A stretch of 64,000 nt of DNA from assembly GCA_903859815.1 (NCBI GenBank), contig CAIOOA010000028.1:20066-84065 (forward strand). The letters are read 5' to 3'. The notes beneath the pieces are model-generated. The model worked only from the letters and a program-made list of their open reading frames with translations. It searched no databases and was not told the DNA's origin. This DNA is from an uncultured Methylococcaceae bacterium. Lineage in GTDB: Bacteria; Pseudomonadota; Gammaproteobacteria; Methylococcales; Methylococcaceae. Below are positions 58,238 to 64,000 of the stretch, piece by piece; position 1 is the first letter of the stretch; every line of letters starts with the position of its first letter. Position numbers and translations under genes: made by a program.

Positions 58238-58312
58238 GCCAGCCTAAAAACAATATTAAATCCTTTAGATAATTAAATTTCAACCGCCAGTGGATTGACA
58301 TAAACCGTTCTG

Positions 58313-58792
58313 ATGATCACCTTGATATTACATTTTCTAATTGGCTTTCCTGTTGGGTTATTGGTGGAAAACACTGGCGAATGGTTCATGCATCGCTATA
58401 TTTTGCACGGTCTGGGAAAAAAACCGGATAGCATTTGGAATTATCACTGGTCAGAACATCATCGAATTTGTCGACAAAATGGCATGATTGACCCCGGTTA
58501 CAGGGAACTGCCTCTGCATTGGAATACCCAAGGAAAGGAATTGCTGTTTCTGTTGCTAGTGTCCCTGATCCATGCGCCGTTGATCCCATGGATTCCCGGC
58601 TATGTCAGTGGAATTTATTTCGCATTAGGTCTTTATTATTATAAACATAGACGCGCCCATCTCGATCCTGAATGGGCAAAAGCACATCTGCCCTGGCACT
58701 GGAAGCATCATATGGGCAATAACCCCGACTCAAACTGGTGCATCACATGGAACTGGTTAGACCACTTGATGAATACGCAGCATGACGAATAA
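58313..58792 (+). CDS. His-box membrane protein, fatty-acid/carotenoid hydroxylase-like
   Basis: A 159-residue membrane protein with three or four helices and histidine clusters typical of non-haem di-iron hydroxylases: HRYILHG (about residues 27-33), HWSEHH (about 44-49), YYKHRRAH (about 111-118) and HWKHHMG (about 128-134). The spacing resembles the fatty-acid hydroxylase superfamily and beta-carotene hydroxylases. The substrate (lipid, hopanoid or carotenoid) cannot be deduced. It stands alone between xdhC and lgt on the same strand. Confidence 0.8.
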   Translation: MITLILHFLIGFPVGLLVENTGEWFMHRYILHGLGKKPDSIWNYHWSEHHRICRQNGMIDPGYRELPLHWNTQGKELLFLLLVSLIHAPLIPWIPGYVSGIYFALGLYYYKHRRAHLDPEWAKAHLPWHWKHHMGNNPDSNWCITWNWLDHLMNTQHDE

Positions 58793-58854
58793 TAAGTTCT
58801 GCAAGACTTAATGCTATATCCTATTTTCTTGATTAATCACCGAGTGAACATGAC

Positions 58855-59670
58855 ATGATTTGGGATATATCACCCATCGCCTTTTCCTTGACCGTGGCGA
58901 ACATTACCTTATCTGTCCGATGGTATGGGCTATTTTTTGCCTCAACGTTTATCTATGGCATATTCATCTTCCGTTACATGTTTGGGCGGGAAGCTAGGCC
59001 CAAAGATGATGTTTACGACTTGGTCCTTTTTGTCATAGTCGGCACAGTGATGGGTGCCCGGTTAGGGCATGTGTTGCTATACAATCCTCAATATTACTTC
59101 ACCAACCCAATAAAAATAGTTGCCGTATGGGAAGGAGGTCTAGCCAGCCATGGCGCAGTATTGGGAATATTGATTGCAGTCTGGCTATACTCGCGGCAAG
59201 CCGTCAACCAATCATTCCTCTGGGTTTGCGATCATATCGGTCTGGCCGTGCCATTGTCAGGCTGCCTAATCCGCATTGGCAATTTTTTTAACTCGGAAAT
59301 CCTTGGCACGCCCACTGACTTGCCTTGGGGCGTGATATTTGCGCGGGTCGATTCAATACCCCGCCATCCCGTGCAACTTTACGAGGCTCTGTGTTATCTC
59401 ATCGCCTTCATTTTTCAATTTAGCTATTATCTACCGCGCGGCAATACCGGGCCAAGCGGTTATCTATTTGGTCGTTTTTTTATTTTCATCTTTGGTACAC
59501 GCTTCTTCATGGAATTCTTCAAGGAAGAACAAGTCTCATATCAAACAGACTCCATTCTCAATCTAGGGCAATGGTTGAGTATTCCAGCCGTATTATTCGG
59601 CTGCTATTTGGTATGGCGAGCCAAGCACCTTGGGTGCGCAAATCGGGTTGAGGCTGATTCTAATGCTTGA
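58855..59670 (+). CDS. lgt: Prolipoprotein diacylglyceryl transferase Lgt
   Basis: Lgt attaches diacylglycerol to the lipobox cysteine of prolipoproteins, including small ones such as the protein at 2087-2212. The 271-residue protein has seven membrane helices, RWYGLFFASTFIYG near the start, the GARLGHVLLYNPQYY segment, the Lgt signature in CLIRIGNFFNSEILG and RHPVQLYEALCYL. Its stop lies 33 bp before the ATG of the next gene. Confidence 0.96.
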   Translation: MIWDISPIAFSLTVANITLSVRWYGLFFASTFIYGIFIFRYMFGREARPKDDVYDLVLFVIVGTVMGARLGHVLLYNPQYYFTNPIKIVAVWEGGLASHGAVLGILIAVWLYSRQAVNQSFLWVCDHIGLAVPLSGCLIRIGNFFNSEILGTPTDLPWGVIFARVDSIPRHPVQLYEALCYLIAFIFQFSYYLPRGNTGPSGYLFGRFFIFIFGTRFFMEFFKEEQVSYQTDSILNLGQWLSIPAVLFGCYLVWRAKHLGCANRVEADSNA

Positions 59671-59702
59671 CACCCGTCAAGTTTAAGGATTACCCTTTAG
59701 AC

Positions 59703-60122
59703 ATGGCAATTGAACAAAAGAAAAACATGATGCACTATTCATCCTTAACAGGCGAGTTTTATAATTCGTCCCTACAAGCCAAGCTCCCTGCCGACGCTGT
59801 CAGCATCACCCAAGAAGAATTTTCCAAGTTAATGGACTTGCGGGCAAAAGGAAAGATCATCGTATGCAACCAATCAGGCTATCCTATTGCGGTGGACCCA
59901 CCTGGCCCAACCGCTAAGGAATTGTGGGATGCTCACAGAATAGATGCCCAATCATTGCTGGATCAAAGCGACATAACTATCCTGCGATGCGCTGAACATG
60001 GCATACCTATCCCGCCTGAATGGAAAGAATACCGTGCCAAATTGCGTTCCATCGTTTCGGCCCCCTCTGAAGACCCAAGCTTGCGTATTCCGAAACGCCC
60101 CGAATACCCCGAAGGGACTTAA
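59703..60122 (+). CDS. Protein with phage tail-assembly-chaperone-like C-terminus
   Basis: A 139-residue soluble protein. The C-terminal half (QSLLDQSDITILRCAEHGIPIPPEWKEYRAKLRSIVS...LRIPKRPEYP) matches the pattern of the phage tail-fibre assembly/tail chaperone domain, with a W-x-x-YR-x-x-LR core and a closing proline motif. The N-terminal part has a TQEEF-x-x-L-x-x-LRAKGK segment also seen in such proteins. No other phage gene is nearby, so it is either a stranded remnant or a domesticated chaperone. ATG 59703 is used (AAGGA upstream); a TTG at 59667 overlapping lgt is an alternative. Confidence 0.7.
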   Translation: MAIEQKKNMMHYSSLTGEFYNSSLQAKLPADAVSITQEEFSKLMDLRAKGKIIVCNQSGYPIAVDPPGPTAKELWDAHRIDAQSLLDQSDITILRCAEHGIPIPPEWKEYRAKLRSIVSAPSEDPSLRIPKRPEYPEGT

Positions 60123-60174
60123 TCCCTTAAATTGTCTTATGCTCGATAATCTTCAATCGGTTATTATCTTTTTA

Positions 60175-60276
60175 TTACCGCGAGTCTACGATCAACACCA
60201 AAACCACAATTATCACAACGATTATAGGAACCCAAGGGGAATTAAGCCACGACGCGGCTAAAATATCATGGAACAT
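60175..60276 (-). CDS. Candidate 33-residue single-helix membrane microprotein
   Basis: An ATG at 60276 opens 33 codons ending in TAA TAA (second stop immediately after). The product MFHDILAASWLNSPWV begins polar and aromatic, then has an uninterrupted hydrophobic helix (about residues 17-30, all Ile, Val and Leu) and ends DSR. AGGG lies about 9-12 bases upstream of the ATG. The composition is strongly that of a one-pass membrane peptide and unlikely by chance, but the weak ribosome-binding site and small size keep confidence low. It sits in the 236-bp gap between the convergent chaperone-like gene and glgX. Confidence 0.4.
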   Translation of the reverse strand: MFHDILAASWLNSPWVPIIVVIIVVLVLIVDSR

Positions 60277-60358
60277 TGCACCAACCCTGCATTGATTGCC
60301 ATCAGAAATGTTGAAATTACATTGCAAAAAAAGCCATAAATCTGCAAACTAGGCTTGA

Positions 60359-62446
60359 TTAGCGTTTTCTCAACACCAACACCACCAAGGAACGCTCCGA
60401 GATTTGTAAGGACGAGGGATCTGATAGAGACATTTCTTTGCCTTCAGGTAATATGTCCTCACCCCCAGGGGCATTGGTGTCTATCGATTTAAGCCAGGTT
60501 TGGTCAGGTGCGATCTTAGGCAGGGTAAAACTTTTAGTATGGGTGCTAGGATTGAATAACAAGCATAACCCCGGCTCTGCGTCACCATCCGCATGAATGT
60601 GGCAACCTAGGCAGCTTTCTGATTCCCAATTAGGTTGGATGCCATGGCAACTGAACCAAGTGATTTCATGGGGTTGGTAAAATCTCTCTAGTGACAACAA
60701 GCGAAAACGCTTGCGGAAAGCGATCATGCCTTGCACAAACTTGAACAATTCTTGGTTCTTGCCTAGCAATGTCCAATCAAACCAAGAGATTTCATTGTCT
60801 TGGCAATATGCATTGTTGTTGCCGTGTTGGGTCCTTCCAAACTCATCGCCCCCTAGCAACATAGGTATCCCGCGAGACAAGAATAGGGTCGCCAGCATGT
60901 TTTTCTGCTGTTTGAGCCGGATTCGGTTAATACCGGAATCTTCGGTAGCACCCTCCACGCCATAGTTATAGCTAAAATTGCCATCGCAACCATCGCGATT
61001 TTCTTCGCCATTGGCTAGATTGTGCTTATGGTTGTAACTGACCAAGTCATTCAGTGTGAAGCCGTCGTGACAAGTGATGAAATTGATGCTATTGACGGGT
61101 GCTTTGCCGCTGTGATCATATAAATCGGCGCTGCCACACAAACGATGAGCCAAAACGCCAGCCATGCCGTAATCTCCACGCCAGAAGCGGCGAATGTCGT
61201 CGCGATAGTGTCCATTCCATTCAGACCAGCGTTCGCCAGGGAACCTCCCAACCAAATACGCGCCGCCAGCATCCCAAGCTTCGGCAATCAGCTTGACTTC
61301 GCGGAGTATCGGGTCTTCGGCGATTTGCTCGAGCAAAGGGGGGTTGGGGGTCAGATGACCGCTTCTATCCCTACCCAAAATGGAAGCCAAGTCGAAGCGA
61401 AAACCATCCACATGCATTTCCACCACCCAGTACCGCAAGCAATCAAGGATGAAATTTCGCACGACTGGATGATTACAGTTAAGCGTGTTGCCGCAACCCG
61501 AATAGTTTTTATAGCGGGTTTTATCTTCTTCGAGAATGTAATAAATGCTATTGTCCAAGCCACGGAAACTTAAAGTGGGACCCGTTTCGTCGCCTTCGGC
61601 AGTGTGGTTGAATACAACATCCAATAACACTTCAATACCGGCCTTGTGTAAAGCCTTGACCATCGTTTTGAATTCGTCCACCTGGCAACCCGGATAGCGG
61701 CGTGTGCCATACCCTTCATGAGGTGCGAAGAAACCAACGGTGTTATACCCCCAATAGTTGACCAAGCGTTCTTTGGTGAATGGGTTTAACGCTGTAATTT
61801 CATGTGGGTTGAACTCCTGCAAAGGCATCAATTCAATCGCATTGATGCCAAGCTCTTTGAGATAGGGGATTTTCTCGATGACACCTAAAAACGTGCCAGG
61901 AGAAGCCACGCCGGCTGAAGGGTGAATGCTCAATCCTTTGACGTGGGCTTCATAAATGACAAGCTCTGGCCAATGCCGCTTAAGCCGCCGGTCATCTCCC
62001 CATGCAAATCCATTGTGAATGACCAAGCTCTTGGCTATGCTTGCGGCGGTTTCATGTATGGACGGGGTTTCCTGCGTGACACAGCAATGGATGAAGTTCC
62101 ACGGTTGAGGGCTGGTGATCGCGCTGGTGTAAGGGTCCAACAAAATGGCATGAGGGCAGAATAAGTGGCCTTGCTCAGGCGCATAAGGGCCATCCACTTG
62201 AAATGCATAGGTTTGACCCCTACCGGCACCTTTCAAAAATATATGCCAAATATCCCCAGTTCGGTTTTGTTGGGGATTCAACTCGATGATTTGTGATGCT
62301 TTTGAATCGTCAGGCTGATTAAAAAGCAACAAGGACACGCGAGTTGCGTTGCGGCTAAATAAAGTGAAATTGACCCCACCTTCCTGTGTGTAAACACCTA
62401 GGGGTATCGGCGATCCGGTGGAATGGTCAAAGGGTGGTTTCATCAT
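60359..62446 (-). CDS. glgX: Glycogen debranching enzyme GlgX (isoamylase type)
   Basis: GlgX hydrolyses alpha-1,6 branches of phosphorylase-limit glycogen. The 695-residue protein has an N-terminal CBM48 domain (about residues 5-110, GVYTQEGGVNFTLFSRNATRVSLLLF), the GH13 barrel with DVVFNHTAEGDE, DGFRFDLAS (nucleophile), IAEAWDAGG (acid/base) and FITCHDGFTLNDLV, and the debranching-type GYNTVGFFAPH and LNCNHPVV segments. Length fits. ATG 62446 is chosen; a TTG seven codons upstream is possible. It completes the glycogen set with glgA and the GH13 gene, at a separate locus. Confidence 0.95.
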   Translation of the reverse strand: MMKPPFDHSTGSPIPLGVYTQEGGVNFTLFSRNATRVSLLLFNQPDDSKASQIIELNPQQNRTGDIWHIFLKGAGRGQTYAFQVDGPYAPEQGHLFCPHAILLDPYTSAITSPQPWNFIHCCVTQETPSIHETAASIAKSLVIHNGFAWGDDRRLKRHWPELVIYEAHVKGLSIHPSAGVASPGTFLGVIEKIPYLKELGINAIELMPLQEFNPHEITALNPFTKERLVNYWGYNTVGFFAPHEGYGTRRYPGCQVDEFKTMVKALHKAGIEVLLDVVFNHTAEGDETGPTLSFRGLDNSIYYILEEDKTRYKNYSGCGNTLNCNHPVVRNFILDCLRYWVVEMHVDGFRFDLASILGRDRSGHLTPNPPLLEQIAEDPILREVKLIAEAWDAGGAYLVGRFPGERWSEWNGHYRDDIRRFWRGDYGMAGVLAHRLCGSADLYDHSGKAPVNSINFITCHDGFTLNDLVSYNHKHNLANGEENRDGCDGNFSYNYGVEGATEDSGINRIRLKQQKNMLATLFLSRGIPMLLGGDEFGRTQHGNNNAYCQDNEISWFDWTLLGKNQELFKFVQGMIAFRKRFRLLSLERFYQPHEITWFSCHGIQPNWESESCLGCHIHADGDAEPGLCLLFNPSTHTKSFTLPKIAPDQTWLKSIDTNAPGGEDILPEGKEMSLSDPSSLQISERSLVVLVLRKR

Positions 62447-62683
62447 CGTTGAAAGGTTGCCTAGCAATCAATTTCAGGTTCTGCAATTCAACAAATAAGG
62501 CTTATCGCCGAAGGACAATCAAGGATAAGCGCTCATTCCTTGCGACCTTCGAAATCGTATGGTTAAGACGGATATTCATCCGCCCACAATTATTTTAATC
62601 TTATCATGTCACTAGGTTAAATTAAAGCCAATTGTAATTTCAAGGCTTTCCAATAAAGCTTGATGGGGATTGTACGGCAAACA

Positions 62684-62716
62684 AAAGGGATGAAAGCTTG
62701 ATGCTTCCACCCCTTT
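62684..62716 (-). terminator. Terminator after the first pmoC copy
   Basis: On the minus strand arms at 62703-62716 and 62684-62697 form a 14-bp stem (two G-U pairs) with a 5-base loop, followed by UUUUGUUUG. It lies 72 bp after the pmoC stop at 62788. The rest of the gene-free stretch 62447-62787 shows no other supported feature. Confidence 0.65.
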
Positions 62717-62787
62717 GCAAATCGTGAATGGTCGTTTTCTTCTGACCGCTTAATTGCGGTTCGATGGCCTTGAATTCGCTCTTGGAA

Positions 62788-63546
62788 TTACAGGTCAGGG
62801 CAGAGCTGTTTGCCAATCAGCTTCGAGAAACTGGCGAAAACTTGCAACAACACGCCCATGATGGCCAGGGCCAGCCAGCCAAAGATGACAAAGCCATAAT
62901 GCAGCGGGGCGACGAACAATTCTTCCATGAACCAGAAAGTATGCCCCCACTCGTTCAGTCCGACATTCGGCAGAATCATAAAAGGTCCGGTCACTGCGAT
63001 CAGGTAAGGCAAGGACAGCCCTTCACTCCAATAAGGCAGGCGAGTCTTCGCATAGAGGAAGGCAGCACCACCCGTGATGATGTAGATCGGGTAGCTCAGG
63101 TAAAACTCGATGATGTGCGACGGGGTGAAATCGGTGTCGCGGACGATGGTTTGATGCCAAGTGCCATCCTGTTCGGTGAAGTAGGATGCACCCCAGTAAA
63201 TGGCCCAGGCATAGGCAAACAACCAAATCAAATGGGTCAGATTGCGACGCAATTCTTCACGCGGAGCCAAAGCGGCTAGGTTGCGGTCACGGGTCTTCCA
63301 GATGTAGCCCCACAGGATCGAAGCCGTGACGATTTCCAACACGATTTCGATGTACAGAAAGTTCATCCAGTAGGTTTCAAACTCCGGGGCGAAAGAGTCG
63401 AGTCCGGCGGACCAGCCGTAAACACCCTCGTACCAGCGTACCCATGCGTAGAATACGGTGTAGATTGTGAAAGCAAAAGCAAGCCACTTTACATTTAACA
63501 GTGGTTCTTCTTTTACACCTACGTTGCCAATTGTAGTTACTGCCAT
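62788..63546 (-). CDS. pmoC: Particulate methane monooxygenase subunit C (complete copy)
   Basis: PmoC is a membrane subunit of the copper enzyme that oxidises methane to methanol. The 252-residue protein has six hydrophobic segments. A copper-binding region of the family is visible as RDTDFTPSHIIEFYLSYPIYI (Asp and His residues, about 141-160), along with [22 protein letters not shown] and [28 protein letters not shown] precedes the ATG. No pmoA or pmoB follows; glgX lies downstream after a terminator. The copy differs from the right-edge copy at its C-terminus (KLIGKQLCPDL). An amoC identity is unlikely given the sequence style. Confidence 0.94.
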   Translation of the reverse strand: MAVTTIGNVGVKEEPLLNVKWLAFAFTIYTVFYAWVRWYEGVYGWSAGLDSFAPEFETYWMNFLYIEIVLEIVTASILWGYIWKTRDRNLAALAPREELRRNLTHLIWLFAYAWAIYWGASYFTEQDGTWHQTIVRDTDFTPSHIIEFYLSYPIYIITGGAAFLYAKTRLPYWSEGLSLPYLIAVTGPFMILPNVGLNEWGHTFWFMEELFVAPLHYGFVIFGWLALAIMGVLLQVFASFSKLIGKQLCPDL

Positions 63547-63605
63547 AGTAAAGCCTCCAGTTTCAAAGAAATCGAATACAGATTTTATTATTGATTGTAC
63601 TGCCT

Positions 63606-63646
63606 AAACAAAATTGCCCAAGACAGAGACCCGTCTTGGGCAATTT
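63606..63646 (-). terminator. Terminator between the two pmoC copies
   Basis: AAATTGCCCAAGAC (63611-63624) pairs perfectly with GTCTTGGGCAATTT (63633-63646): a 14-bp stem with an 8-base loop. On the minus strand it is followed by UUGUUU. It ends the right-hand pmoC transcript, so the left copy needs read-through or its own promoter within about 60 bp. Confidence 0.85.
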
Positions 63647-63711
63647 GTAACACATGCAATGGATTCAGACTCGGTGGCCGGGTAGCACCCGACCACCTCA
63701 TCAGTTTTCAC

Positions 63712-64000
63712 TTACTTGCTGATTGCACCAGCATCAACTGCTTCGCACAGTTCTTTACCAATCAGGTTGGAGAAGCTGGCGAAAACCTGCAGCAGCACGC
63801 CCATGATGGCCAGAGCCAGCCATCCGAAGATGACGAAGCCGTAGTGCAGCGGGGCGACAAACAATTCTTCCATGAACCAGAAGGTGTGACCCCACTCGTT
63901 CAGGCCGACGTTCGGCAGGATCATGAAGGGGCCAGTGACCGCGATCAGGTACGGCAGGGACAGGCCTTCGCTCCAGAAAGGAAGGCGGGTCTTGGCGTAC
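63712..64000 (-). CDS. pmoC: Particulate methane monooxygenase subunit C, second copy (5' end outside window)
   Basis: The last 95 codons are visible, running to the window edge without a stop: [39 protein letters not shown], and [32 protein letters not shown]. The shared part is nearly identical in protein to the left copy but differs at many silent positions and is more GC-rich at third bases. The C-terminus is longer ([10 protein letters not shown]). As pmoA would normally follow pmoC on this strand, and another pmoC does instead, this is not the head of a standard pmoCAB operon. Confidence 0.93.
   Translation of the reverse strand, partial: YAKTRLPFWSEGLSLPYLIAVTGPFMILPNVGLNEWGHTFWFMEELFVAPLHYGFVIFGWLALAIMGVLLQVFASFSNLIGKELCEAVDAGAISK

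Noticed and set aside
62750..62775. GGTTCGA sequence as a tRNA T-arm
   Set aside because: No matching acceptor, D or anticodon stems can be formed around it.
62788..64000. Reading the pmoC pair as the start of a pmoCAB operon
   Set aside because: Genes are on the minus strand, so pmoA and pmoB would lie to the left; instead there are a terminator and glgX.

Overview
The window looks like a chromosomal segment of a gammaproteobacterial methanotroph (order Methylococcales is the best guess). Two copies of pmoC (particulate methane monooxygenase subunit C) sit at the right edge. The housekeeping blocks (rpsB-tsf-pyrH-frr-uppS-cdsA-dxr-rseP facing map-glnD, a divergent plsY/folB pair, phoB-phoR) have typical gammaproteobacterial order. 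No rRNA, tRNA, CRISPR array, insertion sequence or integrase was recognised.

Layout. (1) 1-8.2 kb: ordinary housekeeping genes: plsY, folB, two unlisted-size small proteins (a one-helix membrane protein and a 41-residue lipoprotein), cmoB, hemF, an mlaC-like gene, hemB, aroE and two small membrane proteins. (2) 8.5-26.9 kb: a surface-polysaccharide island. It opens with a WbpL/WbpM-type initiation pair, then becomes visibly AT-rich and carries an ABC-2 exporter (Wzm/Wzt with a C-terminal glycan-binding domain), a 2222-residue multidomain protein, further glycosyltransferases, a sugar-1-phosphate nucleotidyltransferase and a sugar-nucleotide epimerase/reductase-like gene. The giant protein fuses a methyltransferase, a coiled coil of about 400 residues with a 21-bp in-frame tandem repeat, three glycosyltransferase domains and a second methyltransferase. 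(3) 26.9-28.3 kb: an isolated atpQ-atpB-atpE trio that looks like the remains of an N-type (alternative) F-ATPase operon. (4) 28.5-33.8 kb: a GH13 glucan-active enzyme, a compact type II restriction-modification pair whose endonuclease carries an N-terminal HTH domain, and a glycogen synthase with a ~200-residue low-complexity N-terminal extension. (5) 33.9-45.5 kb: pepN, phoB-phoR with a likely Pho box, an OmpA-family protein, a PstS-like protein, ydcF-like, a fructosamine-kinase family gene, and a DsbC homologue with a duplicated N-terminal unit. (6) 44.2-55.3 kb: the rpsB-to-rseP operon and map-glnD. (7) 55.4-62.4 kb: small proteins, a TVP38-family membrane protein, a MocA/XdhC molybdoenzyme-maturation pair, a His-box hydroxylase-like protein, lgt, a lone phage-tail-chaperone-like gene and glgX. 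(8) 62.7-64 kb: tandem pmoC copies, each followed by a strong terminator hairpin.

How the genes may work together. The polysaccharide island reads as an ABC-transporter-dependent pathway: lipid-linked initiation (WbpL/WbpM), chain synthesis and termination by the giant protein and accessory glycosyltransferases, then export by Wzm/Wzt. In the known E. coli O8/O9a systems a terminating methyltransferase is attached to a coiled-coil molecular ruler, and the Wzt C-terminal domain recognises the capped chain. Here a comparable methyltransferase-coiled-coil module is fused to the glycosyltransferases in one polypeptide, and the coiled coil contains a repeat that could change length by whole heptads. 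That is the most interesting candidate system in the window; its function is inference from domain architecture. Glycogen metabolism is represented by three separate loci (GH13 enzyme, glgA, glgX).
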